A DNA stretch of 64,000 nucleotides from Smittia aterrima (taxonomy: Eukaryota > Arthropoda > Insecta > Diptera > Chironomidae), in the NCBI GenBank assembly GCA_033063855.1, contig CP093830.1, positions 17,174,854 through 17,238,853 of the forward strand. The letters run 5' to 3'. Below the pieces are notes generated by a model. The model did not search any database. It saw nothing but the letters and a program-made list of their open reading frames with translations, and was not told where the DNA came from. Each line of letters opens with the position of its first letter. The first letter of the stretch is position 1. Shown here in pieces: positions 47,201 through 59,800 of the stretch. The translations under genes were made by a program, and so were the position numbers.

Positions 47201-50200
47201 TCTACTTCTGCAATATAAAAAATGCAATCATATAATTTTTAATTACATTTTATACTTATTTTTCTTTCTTTTTCTTCTTCTTTCACAACACAACTCATCA
47301 AAAAAATCAAACTATCCGACCCCCAACTGCCCTACTCTCTCTCTTTCTCCCCCCTCAAACTAAATTTTCCTTTATATTTCTCTTTTTCGAACTTGCACAT
47401 GCAATGCAAAATATTAAATGCAAAAATCATAAACAAATAAAATGTTTATTTGCAAACCGAACAAATCTCTCTCTGTCTCTCGAAAAAAAATACAAAAATT
47501 AATGAAACGTCTGAAACACGATACGAAAAAAATAAATCAATACCATAAAATATGTAGAAATCAAAAAGAATTTGATTCTAGTGAATACGGGTAAGTGAAA
47601 AACATTCAGAACTTACAAAAATTCAGCTACATCAGACAGTAATCTATTTGATTAGGAGTTTTTTTTTACTGTTTTCACAAAATTAATTGATTTGATGATG
47701 AATTAATAATAATTCGAGTCGTTTCTCGGTTGTTTTACCGCAAAATTCACAAGAGAACTTTTGGCTCGCCCAAAGCTAAATTGAAAAGAAAGTTTTCCCC
47801 TGGAAAAGTTTCTTTTTGTAGAAAATTTTCGAAATGATTCCTTGGATATTCGCTTCCAAAATTTAATCTATTAAACATAATATTTTATGTTGTTGTGGTT
47901 GTGTTTTTGAGTTCATGTGTTTTTCTTTTTAAAGATTTTTTAATTTTTCCTTTTGAGAAATTTTTGCGTTTTCCTAATCAAAATTCTTCTTTTTTGTCCT
48001 TTTTCGATAAGACGCCGTCGTTTTCATCCTTTGTTGGATAATCGCTTCAATATTTTTTTAGTCTCTCTCCTTCTCCAAATCGCAACCAATTTGCCTTTTA
48101 AGTCGTATCTCTCTTACTCTGGGTTTGCGGGATTCAAAAAGACCTCTTCAGAGACACATTTGTGGGGACCGTTTATCGACCCGAGCCATTCCAGATTCTT
48201 TGGGGGAAAACTTGTTTATCTTTGAAATGTTGTAAAAAGAAACTTTTGAATATTGGACACAAAATTTCGCGAACTCGAGAAACTTTCTTCTTTATTTTTT
48301 ATGCTAAAGTTTAATTGTTTACATTTATTTGCCTGTTGATTTAAACTCTTTCTATTCCAACAAAAACGCGAAACATTCTTGCTATTGCCAGTTATTTGAA
48401 CAAAGATTTGCAAATTGATTGTGACAATTAAATGATTTAAATTAAAAAAAAACTCTGAATTTTATGCAAAAATGTCTCGCAAAACAGTTTTTCTCTTCTC
48501 TCCTCTTCATTCAAAGTCAAATATTTTTGTAAAACTCACTCTAGTTTTTGATTTGTACTTTGTACATAATAATTCAATTAAATCAAACTTTAATTATTTT
48601 GTTTGATGAGTTGATGCAATGAGTGAATTTTCTTTTGACATTGCCCAAATTTTGATAACGATAGTTGAATAATTATTCAATCACGCGCTTTAATTGCGAA
48701 AACTTTTTGTCAAACACACAATCACAAGCTGCTAATGAACGATAATTCAACTATTGAGTATCATCATGTTTGAATTTTATAATAGAGTGCAACTACTGAA
48801 TGCATAACGACCCTCGAGTGGATTTTAGTTAACGAAGCAGCTCGAGCTCGTTAAGCAATCGACATAAAACATGAAAGAGAAAAAGAACTGAGAACTTTTT
48901 ATGTTGAACTCGCACAAGGTGGTTTTTGATTTTGTTTTAATTTACTTTTATTTCCTTTTTTTTCTTTATTGACGAATCAAATTCTAATTGCAAAATGAAA
49001 CCAATTTATTCGCAAAAAACCTCTGTCACGACAATATTCTCGTCTCAACGACTTCTTGGATCAATCCGTGTTTATGGGGGAATCGATCAAATAAAAAATG
49101 ATTACTCTAATATCTAATCTCATTGCGATTCGATAAACACTATTCGCAATAACCAAAACTACACTTCGGGTAAGTAACAAGAAAATAATAAAAAAAAATC
49201 GAAAAAGTAAAAAAGAAACAAAAATCCATTGAGTAACCAAAAAGCAATAACCTTAATACAACAGACACTTAAGAGACCTTTGTATATTTATGTCTTACAT
49301 ATGAATTTATGTTATAGTTTCTCATTAAATATATTTCCTTTTGTCTATATCGTTCGTTGTTGGTATAAACAGAAAGAAAATATATTTTTATACTTTATTT
49401 GGAATGGTATGGAAATTGACTTCCCCTCTCCCGCCCCTCAAACAATCTCCGACCCACAAACCCCCACAAGTAATTCCCATAATGATAAAAAATCGTCTCC
49501 CAATTGCACAGTGAAGCCTTTCGATGTTATTGGGATAGAAGTTTTCTTTGGACGGACACGAGAGAAAATCCGTTGCATGAAAAATATTTCGAAATAAATG
49601 TCTCTCTCTCTCCCTCTCTGTCTCTTTCTATTTTAAGATTTCTAAATGTTTCCAACGAGATATCAATGCACTATGATCCTCCACGTCCCGTTTTGTAGCT
49701 AATTAGAGTAATTCCAAGCGTATTTGTGTGTTCTTTGTGGTGGAGACGTAATCACACGTGGCCCCTTTGGGAAAACTAATTGAACTTGTTCCCTTTCCAC
49801 GTATCAATTTTATTTATAATTTATCGATGAAATCTTTTTTGATTTCTCAGACACTTTTGTTTTTTGTCTCGTTTTGTTTTCAATGACCACAACAACAGAA
49901 AGCTTATTAGAGGCGCTTTTGGTAGATGAACCCTGCAGCTACCCCGCTCCATGAAAAAAAAAGATTCAAGCAGAAGCATTTGATAGAAATGCTTCGTTTA
50001 TTTGTTGTTCGGTTTTAGTCGTAATCTCAGAAAGATCAACAAAAGCTAAATGTCGTAAATGTAAAGATGACGAGACCGCTATCACACAAGAGATCATTAA
50101 CTGACACAATCGTCTCGTGGAAAAATAAGAAAATGTCAATTATTTCTTCTCATTTGATGTTTAGACTCTTAGTTTCCCATTCGTTTTATTATTACTCCGA

Positions 50201-51163
50201 ACGAAGCTTTCGGCATCCGCTGAATTTTATGTAAAATTTATTGCTGAACACTCCAGTTGTCCATCGAAGTTATAGAATATTGTGCTCCCCTCATAGACAT
50301 AGACAGTAGGTTTTGGTGGCTTGATTAAACATTTGTTTGTAGATTGAGAACTGCTTGTATTTAATTAACCTTTTGGCACTTTCTTTCCCTTTAGATATTC
50401 GTACTAATTATTGTAATCATTACATGTTGATACTGTTGATAACATAAAACCGCTGACGAGCTTAATTTGACTTCAATGAGATACGAGAACATCGTGAGAT
50501 TAAATTTTGTTGTTTACGAAATCTTGAAATTAGCAAGATGAAAACAAATTTCTCGTCGCTCATTGAGGTCAACTTGAATATTCTTTTTATTCCCAAGCTG
50601 ATTAATTAATCAACACTTCTCTCTCTCTCTCTTTTTGCGTTCTCTTTCCTTTTTATCGACGTACACAGGTAATGCAGCTAATTTGCGCAAGGAGGTCATT
50701 AGAAATAAAATTCGTGCAATCGGTAAAATGGCGCGAGTATTTTCTGTGTTAAGGTGAGTTCAGCAACAGTTGAATGTTCGGATTATTCTTTACATTTCCC
50801 TTCGTCTACAGAGAGGAGTCGGAATCTGTATTGCAATTGAAGGGATTAACACCAACTGGAGCTTTACCGTTGGGAGCATTATCTGGTGGAAAGATTTCTC
50901 TCAAGAATGGTAAGCCATTGATTGCTTTTATCGACTTTATCACCGTTTTCAACATAACAACAATTCTTTCAGCATTACAAGGCTTCTCACCGAATCACAA
51001 GATCACGTCATTTGCCGAAGCTAAAGGTCTCGATGCCGTCAATGAGCGTATGCCACCTCGCAAGGATGCGCCACCAACGCCATCCGACGAAAAGCCAGCG
51101 ACTACGCCGAAAACCGAGGCGGCGGCAGTCAAGCCAGAGAAAACAACCAACAATCATTCTTAA
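44300..51163 (+). CDS. CanA: Calcineurin A, catalytic subunit of Ca2+/calmodulin-dependent protein phosphatase 2B
   Basis: Ser/Thr phosphatase activated by Ca2+ through calmodulin and calcineurin B; it acts on NFAT-type and channel substrates. Exons: 44300..44408, 44481..44809, 44893..45004, 45080..45443, 45500..45593, 45663..45870, (46218..46223), 50669..50753, 50812..50909, 50973..51163; 529 residues, 531 with the 6-base exon. Metal and catalytic motifs are intact: GDIHGQFFDL, GDYVDRGYFSIE, RGNHECRHLTEYFTFKQEC and HGGLSPE. The calcineurin-B-binding helix follows, then the calmodulin-binding helix (RKEVIRNKIRAIGKMARVFS). The autoinhibitory segment ITSFAEAKGLDAVNERMPPR is intact. The N-terminus is polar and Gln-rich. 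The tail is Pro/Thr/Lys-rich and ends TTNNHS. A 4.4-kb intron precedes the calmodulin-binding exon. Which of the fly paralogues it matches is not decided. Confidence 0.96.
44866..44891 (+). repeat. (TC)n pyrimidine tract inside a calcineurin A acceptor
   Basis: A TCTCTC microsatellite forms the polypyrimidine tract of the 3' splice site at 44892. Length variation here could alter splicing strength (inference). Confidence 0.7.
46218..46223 (+). other. CanA: Probable 6-base coding microexon of calcineurin A
   Basis: CCGATG is bounded by AATCACACAG and GTAAGAAAC. Upstream is a long pyrimidine tract (46150-46190) with branch-like CTAAT/CTAAC words. The preceding exon ends in phase 1 and the next begins in the same phase, so inclusion adds Ala-Asp and turns EGN into EADGN just before the calmodulin-binding helix, a point where calcineurin A genes commonly vary. 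Predicted by eye from sites and phase. Confidence 0.5.
46224..50668. other. Long calcineurin A intron
   Basis: 4.4 kb, AT-rich with pyrimidine tracts, compared with 50-350 bases for the other introns of the gene. It holds a weaker second microexon candidate at 47,582-47,590. A GGGTAAGTAA donor word at about 49,168 has no upstream acceptor. No nested gene recognised. Confidence 0.6.
50616..50632. repeat. (TC)n microsatellite
   Basis: TC dinucleotide run in the last part of the long calcineurin intron, about 35 bases before the acceptor. Confidence 0.7.
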
Positions 51164-51724
51164 ATTAAACAAAAAAAGTTCGAACTAAAAGTGAAAACGA
51201 AAGAATTATGCAAAATATTTGAAACTATTAAGAATTTGCCCCGTTACTTAAACAAAATGAAAAAAAAATCGCAAAGTGGGAAAAATCTAATGTTCTATTG
51301 AATGAAAAACTTTCACATGCTTCAAATTTGTGCAAAAGAAAAATGAAAAACTGGAAAAGGGGCCTCGTCCCGGATAGAGAATGGAAAGCTTAAAATTGAT
51401 AACATGAGCGAGAGAACTTCACCACAACCACTTCGATGGCGGTTCGATTTCTTGCTGAACATATCAAATGTGAATCGTGGGTGAATTATTCTCCTCAACA
51501 TATTCGTTATCATCTTCTTTCTCTCTTTGTCTCTCCTCTCTCTCTCTCCCCCCTTACAATCACTTGAATTCTGTTATTTTTTACTGAAAAATTGTTATCG
51601 TTGCTTCTTCTACTTTAAAAATATTGTGAATAATTAAAAACAAATTGTCAACCAATTTCCTTTCAACCAAAACAAAATGTTTTTCTTTTCCCATAAGTTT
51701 CTTTTTCTTGTCTCACGATCGTAG

Positions 51725-51759
51725 AAGAAGAAGGAGACGAATCCCTTGAAAATGAATGA
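51725..51759 (+). other. Candidate alternative terminal exon of calcineurin A
   Basis: An unusually strong pyrimidine-rich acceptor (TTTCTTTTTCTTG, then GATCGTAG) ends at 51724. In phase 1, as left by calcineurin exons ending at 45870 or 50909, it reads EEGDESLENE followed by TGA. Not supported by known family sequence; it may be a chance acceptor in the 3' UTR. Confidence 0.25.
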
Positions 51760-53340
51760 ATACAACTTATTTTAAAAGTGTTAAGATTAAAAGTTTAATG
51801 TATTGTTATCACAATTATTTATGTTCTCAGATTTTCAAAGATCAATGAAATTGTAATTGTAAAGTAAATAATAATGTTTAAGTTCTCCTCGTATACATTA
51901 TGAAAGAAGATTGAAGAAAAAAAACATTTCAATGTCTCTTGTTTTTTGTTTCTAGTCTCCAAAAAAATCTTTTTGTGTTCTTGGTTTATGCGCGCATCAA
52001 AGACTCTTTCGTTGAAATAATTTGCCTTACGCTCGATTATGTGTCATCTTAATTATAGAGAATATCGTCGCTCGAGAACCATGAGAGATGAAGTTTTTAT
52101 TTGTTACCAAACTTTTTTTAATTTGTCTTAGGTGTTTTGAGTTTAACCTCTATCTCTCCTTCCCTCTCTCTTTCTCTTCCGGGTCATTTTCGGTGTCAAA
52201 TTGCGTTGCACTGCCTCCTAAAACTTGCAAGCAATCTAATTTGAGCTGAATGTGATTTGCTTTTTGCGAAAAGTGCAAGAATTGAAGAAGATTTGATGTT
52301 GATTTGTTTGAAAAGTAACTGAAGCAAACGCAAAGAACCATATTTCAAAGAAATTTGTTTATTAAACTCTGATGTCAAGTTGATGAAAAGCAGAAAGAAG
52401 AAATCTATAACCTGATGATGAAATTAAAAGCATGGAAGAGAACTTCATGACTCAAACATGAAGGAGAAGTAACAATTGAAGAAAAAAAAAATTAATATTT
52501 GTGTATCAAGAAAATGAGGTAAATCACCCTGAAAAAAAGTAAAAATCATTTTTAAAAATCATTATTGAAAATATTTTAAATTTATCTGCTAGTTGATAAG
52601 AAAGAAAAAAAAAATCCTTCAAAATTTTAACAAAACACTGACAGTTTAAAATATTTTTTCATACAATAATCGTCCAAGAAAAAAACGTGTTGAATTTTAC
52701 TGAACTTTAAGCTCCTTTAATTTATTTTTCCTGTAAATCTGAAAACTGAAAAGAGTTTGATTTTCTGAGAAAATTTCAAGAAACTTTATACGCTTTGAAG
52801 AAAAAAGAAAACCTAAAATTTAATAATTTTTATTAATTCTATCACTTACTTTTACCATAACAAGAGCCGAGATTGGAAATTGAGAAGACGGAGAAAAACT
52901 CTTTAAAAGACGGAAATCGTTTTCTCGGAAGCCATTCTCAGCGGAAAATAAAAGAAGACGTTTGATTTTATACTAAGCTACGAGTACTATTATCAATTCG
53001 ATCGCAAATGCCACACTTATATATTGAATAAATTATACAAACATACGAGACGCAACTTCAACTTTTATCAGAGCTTGGAACTCAAGACTGAATTGGAAAG
53101 TTTCAGGATTTTTCAATAAACATTTTCAGGAGTGACGTGAAATCTGTCGGAAGACTCGAATTTCTTTCTCGTTTTCCGTCGACGAGTTGCAAGTTCTGAT
53201 AGAAATCAATTCTCATTTTAATTCGTTCCTTATCCATTCGCGATCCGTCTCGATTCTGAGCTTCGCCTTATAAGATGTCACGAGACGTGTGTGAAACATC
53301 AAAGATCACAATGGAAAATTTCTTCATTCTCTTTCTATAT

Positions 53341-53357
53341 CTCTCTCTCTCTCTTTC
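53341..53357. repeat. (CT)n microsatellite
   Basis: CT dinucleotide run in intergenic DNA, one of several short pyrimidine repeats in the right half of the window. Confidence 0.7.
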
Positions 53358-53486
53358 TATTTATACCTCAACAATTTTTTTTCTTACAATTTGAATAAAG
53401 TTATTAATGTAGGAGATAAAAATGGCGATGATATTTCTTTTTTTCGTTCGATTGAGTCAATGGGGAAAGATGACAAAGAACAAAAC

Positions 53487-53505
53487 CACACATACACACA
53501 CACAT
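53487..53505. repeat. (CA)n microsatellite
   Basis: CACACATACACACACACA-type run in intergenic DNA with one interruption. Confidence 0.7.
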
Positions 53506-56500
53506 AGTAATTCTCAATTTCTATCTTAACAAATAAGCGTTTGAAGAAATTAAAAGGAATTAAAAATTAACAGTGGCTAAAGTAAGTAAAAAATTAACAT
53601 TATAAAAGGAAAGATAAGTTTAAGGGTTCTTTATTTATAATTTTAAAATAAAAAGAGAAACAATCTGTTTAATGATGAAAGTGCAAGAGCTATTGAAATA
53701 AATTCTAATTTAAATGACAAAGTTTAGGAGTATTTAACACATTTCTAAGAAAAAAAAGAAAGTTTTCAACAAATATTTTCGTTGAAATCCTTCCTTCTTC
53801 GCAAAGAAAAAAAATATTGAAAATAGGTGGCCAAGAGCAAAGTTTCCCCCGGAAGTATAAGCAAGAAATGAAATAATTAAAAATATTGTTTTCATTGTGA
53901 AATGATTTTCTTTTGTGAATTATTTCGAGAAATAAAGAAACAACTAACAATTTCGTTTTGCCATTGAATTTTAAAACAAACTTTTCAATCGCTTCATCAA
54001 CTTTTTGCTTGTTTTTCGAAACAACTTTTCAGAGGCTTAAGTCGGAAATATTTGCGGAAAAGTTTTCAGTGAAACTTTCAACAACTTTTCTGCTTTCAGT
54101 TCAGACACAACTCTCGTTAGCGAAGCATGCGCCATCTCCCTCTTTTCCGATAGCAGAGGAGAAACTTCACCAAGTGTCGGAAAAGCGAAGGAAAATGCAT
54201 AAAGAAAATTGTGGGATGAGGTTAAATTTTGCAGAGAGCAGCCAATGATTTTTTAGTGAAACTGTTAATATCACGATAAAAGAATATTTCTCAATTTAAA
54301 CAAAATTAATTTAGTGCGATGTTATCAAGTCGTGAAAGTTGATGTTGATCCATTGATGAATTTTCGCAAACGAGATTAAAGAAAGAGGAGAAAGAAATTT
54401 TAATATTTTGTATCGCGAGGCTCATGAACACATTTTCTCATGAACAGAAGCTATTTCAACATTTTACAATTTCGATGCCAGTTCCGAGGAGGACTGTAAA
54501 TAAAATGCGAAGGAAAAACAATATTTTATAAATTCATTAAGGAAATTCTTGCCACGTTTTCGCAAGAAAAAAAATAAAATAACACACAAGCACGAGTAGG
54601 AATAAGGAAAAGACTCATCGCTCGAGAAGAGATGAAGAAAATGTAATTAATTTGTCATTTCTAATTGTTTGATGTTTTCTTTCCGTTTCTCATCTCTCTC
54701 GGTGAAGGGAAAACGAAGAAGGAAAACGGCAAACTTTTCCTATCAATTAATCATTTTAATTGTGAACAAAGTAAATTTGTCTCGACGAAAGTTTAAACTC
54801 CTTCTAATGTTTCCTTATCGTGTTTCAAAGTTGTCTCCTTTTAGAGTTTTCTCAAGCAGAAACACAACAAAATTTAAATTTTCCTTTTGCTCCCCCTCAA
54901 AAGTATTATCGTCTCGAATCTTTAACCTTCTCTAATGTCAATCTTGTTGTAGTTATTTCTTGACGGAGATGAATGTAATTAAAGGTGATTTTCATCAAAG
55001 CGAAATTTGATATTTTCATCGCTTCAATGACTTATCGTATCGCTAAAGTTGAAGCTCAAGCTAACAGACGGAATTCGATGACTAGCTTCAAAGCGGTATC
55101 GAATTTTCTTGTTGTTAAATTCCTTTTCTCATCAGAGAGCTCCATTCAAATTGCTTCCAAAGAGAATCGCGATAAGGAAAACATGTTTAAATATTTAAAG
55201 ACATAAAAGAAATTTCTTCGATACAGCGCCTGTTTTCCACTCTCTCTCTCCTTCTCTTCTGAATACCACGTGCTTGTGTATCGTATTTAAAGCAGTGGCG
55301 TAGATGAACAAACAACTGAAGGGTCTCGTCGTCAACTAATTTTCGATCATTTCTAAGGATTTTTCCCAAGAATCGAAACATTCTCGACCGCCCCTTTCGC
55401 AAGAGATTCAACACCGCTCATGGCTCCGCCTTTGCATTTTTCCAGAGGAAAGCCGAGTGAAACCCGAGTCGACTTTCATATTTTCTCGTTGGCTTCGGAT
55501 ATTTGTTGCTGCTTTTGCATGGATTTTGCTTTCGACATTTCTTCAACTCAGTACTCAGAGACCATTGTGCGTGCGTTTCGATGAAATTTTCTCCCGTTTC
55601 GGTTTTTGTTTTTGTGTGTTCTCGGTTCGCAGCGACGACTCTAATGTGAAATGCGAAATTTCGTTTCAACGCGATTGCTAAATATTTGATGAAGATCCTG
55701 TGCGGATTTTTTTTCCTTAACGTGAAAGTTGGAGTGGAAAGTGAAGAATAATTCAGCGAAAAAGCTTTCGGCGAAGGAAAGTCAGTTGTACCCTAATTAA
55801 TAAGTGAACAAACATCCCCGAAAAAAAGCGACTTCAGCTTGTTATCAATATCAAACAAATCTTTATTTATTCAAATGGCAAACGTGACAAATTGAGTGCT
55901 AATAAAAATTTTCGGAAATATTTTACATATTGATAACAGGTTGCCGTCGAAATGAAACTAAACACGAAACATAAACATTTTTTACAACCGCAAGTCAAAC
56001 CGGCAGCCTTTGTTGCCTTTCCTCTTCCTCTCTGCTTTTTTTTTTGTTGTGTCGAAACAAAACTGAAATTTATCTTTTCTCCTTGACAAGTAAACTCACA
56101 AAGGAACTTTTGTAGTGTTCCCCTTTCTGCATGAGGGCTTGGTCGCGATCGCAATCATTTCAAAGCGAAAGCCAAAAAAGAGTTTTGTTTCTATTTTTCA
56201 AACTCCCTGCTGTGCTGTGGTTGAAGATTGTTGTGACTGTCGAGTTGGATGAATCCTGTAAAGAAACAAGGAAATCACATGCTGCTTACTGTTAAGCTCA
56301 AAGCTGTTTCCTCCTCCATCAAGCATTAAGCAGCGTTAGGAGAATAAATAACGCTGTTCATTGGATGGCGGGGGTCAGCGAACAAAAGCGAGATATTAAT
56401 TTGAAAGGTTCCTTTCAACTCGCTCGCTGGTTAAGTGCATAAAAAATAAAATCCTTAAGTTTCATTTTAAACTTTTTTTGTATAAAACACCTCGCACATT

Positions 56501-56882
56501 CTCATTCACATAAAGTTTTAAGCGCCCGCCTTAAAAGGCGAAAGCAATAACGTATGTTTGTCATCCCAGCCATAACTTTCACACAAGCTTCGCACCAAAA
56601 GCAATTTTCAATTTAATTTTTAGGATCCTTTAGAGCCTTCAACATAAACAAAACAAATTTTGCCTCCAGACGTCATTTCTCATGTGTTAAACTTTCAAAA
56701 AGCTCTAGCAATAAATTGCCTCGATGAAAAACTCTAAAATTCTTCCTCCTTGGAAATGAAAGCAGAGCGAGAAGTTGTGTTGTTTATGGAAACATTAAAA
56801 GTGTGCAGTTAATGTAGTGTGTAATATCAAGAGACCAAGGACGACGACGACTAGAGAAGTTTTGTCTCTTTTTTGTTCATTA

Positions 56883-59800
56883 ATGGAAACGAGTTCAAAG
56901 CCCAAAGTGACAATACCTCTCGTTGCGGCAATTCCGATTCCGTACATAAATTTCTTTGCTGGCAAGATTGATAAAAGCGCGAAGGCAAACAACAAATCAA
57001 GCCGAGCACAGCCTTACCGAGATAGTCCGAGGAAATCATGCTCGAACTGCAATAAACAGCAAGCGACAACAACAACGACACATTATTCGACAGCGGTGAG
57101 CAGTGGCGAGCAAACAACGGCAAATATAAAAGTTCCAAACATGTACAACGGGAGCCCAATGTTGATACTTCCATTTGTTTCGGCAAAGCCCAGCCAGATA
57201 CAACAGAAAACGATGCCAAACTTGTACAACCAGCATCAACTATCGCTGTATCATCCTCATGCCAAAAAATCCAACGACGACTCGAGCCGGGTAATTTAAA
57301 ATTTCGTTCTCGTTCTCTTCCCTTTTCCTCGGTAGTTGTCTAAATATTTTTCTTATTTTAATGAATTTTTTACCCAACAAAGCGAAAGCTTAGGCGAAAA
57401 TATTTCCTTCTTTGTTCTCACTGCGCTCGGTTCGAAAGCAAAAATTTTCCTTTCTCTCTATCTCACTCTCCTTGTGTATATTTCGTGTATATGAGGGTTA
57501 AATCTGTGCATGAAAATTGCTAAATGAAAAATAAATGTAGACAAAGAGTGAGAAAGCGGAGGGCGAAAGAGGAGAAAATCTTACTCGGAGCAACTGAAAA
57601 TGTATATTATTATTGTAGGAACAGAGCTACCTACAGCGAAATACGAATAAAATGTAAATAAAAGGAGAAATAACAAAAAGAGCTTTCGCTCAAAACTGTT
57701 GGGTGACTAGAAGAAAAGTTTCTTTCTCTTCGAGTGTTCGAGAAGCTCAAGCGAGTTCAGCCTTTTCCGTTTTCATTGTGAGCTGTTGATTAGGGTTCAT
57801 TCAGAAGCTTCGTTTGAAGAGCCTGCTCTATCTTCTGTCCTAGTCGTCCTCGAAAAACGTTTCATTCCTTTTTCCGTTTTTATCGTCATCCAGAGACATA
57901 TTCAAATGAAACTTTCATGGTGAATATAAACAATTTCTTTCTTTCCTTCTTTTTTTTCGGGAGTACGACCCCCATTTACGTGCACAAAAATTATATAATT
58001 TAGCTTTCTCGAACCAGCTCAAGTGAAAATTATATGCTAAAGCGCCTCAGGATGGTGTGCTGGTTTTTTCTCTGTTGTTTTCATAAACTTCAACTCACTC
58101 GCCGCTTTCCATTCGGTGCTTGTGCATTTTTTAATGCTTTTCTCCTCCGACAAAGCTTTTTCTTTCTTCTCTCCACGCTCGCTGCTTGTTACGAAAACAT
58201 GTTGGCATAAATTTTTCGTACATATCCTGAGGCCTTTATACCGTGGTTTCTGATCAACAAAAATGAGAGAAGCGATTCTTAAGTTTGGTCTTGGGAATTT
58301 CGCTCGCTCGGTTGGCGCACGCTGAAAACTCGAACAGGCGTACGGTGCCCGCAAATAAGAAGCTTTTTGTTTTTAATTTGTTTTATTTTTTTTTCTGCTA
58401 TTTTCTGTGAACAAAAAAAATTCAATTTTGATGTTTTGATGTTTTTGTTTCAGGCATGTTGCTTATTATATATTTTTTAATCTCACATAAAGGTTTTTCT
58501 TTTCGGGGAAAGAGCTACGCACAATTTTCCTGTGTGTGTTGCTAATCGAAATATGATATGCCGTAAGGTGAATTGGGTGAAAACATTTATTATTCATATG
58601 TCTATTGCCATCAACTAGGCATGAAAAATTTCTCTGTGCTTGAGCAGGGCAAATGCAATATGGTTTAATGGGTGTTTCATGTTGGTGGAGACGAGAGGCA
58701 AGCAAAGAGCAACAAACACACAACACGCCGCTTCGACATTTCGCTGGGGTTTGGGTTGAGAAATATTATTATGCGTCGAGGCGTATTATTATGCGTGGAT
58801 GCCATCACAGACAGGTGGACGAGTCTTTATTAACTAAAAAGGGTCGCACCCAGCAACACACGAAATGAAATAAATTAATGTTGTGTTGTAGAGGAGTTTA
58901 ACGTTCTTTTAAAAGTATTAAGCTGAGTGAGTACGAGAGTGGAAAATGAGGCCGGAAAATCAAAACCAGAATAAAAATGTTTTTACGTGTTTTTGAAAAG
59001 CTTTTCTCTGCTCACATTTTCAATCTCGGGGGGAAATTTCGCTAATTACGAGCTACTCTCATTTTGCAACTAAAATATCTTTTACTCATCACCTCTGACA
59101 AAACTTTATGAGCGCTCCCTTGTGATGGTTGCGAGGTAAAATTATTTAACTTTCTCCTTTATCATATTTAAATTCAACAGACAATTAATGCTCCGCAACT
59201 TGCTCAACAACAGGATCAACCCAACTGGAATAGCTGTAATCATTGCTTCGCAGATCAACAGCAAGCCACTGAAGCTACAAGTAAGTTTCCTTCTCTCCAA
59301 ACCAAGTTAATGAATATTAATTCGATTTATTTAAATTATACACAAATGAATTCCGAAAAGTTTTCTTTGCTCTTGACTGACGAGCACATAATGTGAAATA
59401 AAAAAACAAAGCGAAAAAGGGAAGGAATCAAGATTATTTTTTTTCGTATTTACCCTGAAAGCTCTTGGAAAACAATTAAACAGCAGAAAGTTTACAAACT
59501 CCTTAGTCGATTCAAACGACGACCAACCAACCAATGCCATCCTCTTCTTTAACAAGGACACCAGATACATTTCGCTTTGCTTTTGAAAGCTCTGCGCTGA
59601 ACATAAATAAAAAATCTTTTTACAATTTACATTCCTAATGTTTATGTGATCAGGAATAATATTTTCTTACAAATATAAGATGAATCTCCAAAAGAAGGAG
59701 AAAGATCTGAGGAAGTGATACGAAATTTCACGTACAATTCGGAGCTTCTGCCAGTCGATGCTTTCAGGCGAATTTGGTGAAACTGAAAAAGGAAAATTGC

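Larger units (their letters stand above)
51164..56882. other. Calcineurin 3' flank and intergenic region before the TIAR-like gene
   Basis: 5.7 kb, AT-rich, with calcineurin 3' UTR at the left and the first promoter of the TIAR-like gene at the right. A strong acceptor with a short acidic frame sits at 51,725. A TATAAAAC word is at 56,481. Frames here (for example 53,958-54,248 and 54,669-54,935) are Phe/Ser/Lys-rich and not convincing. Confidence 0.5.

Noticed and set aside
49100..49175. Possible calcineurin exon ending at the GGGTAAGTAA donor word
   Set aside because: The open stretch before it contains no AG acceptor.
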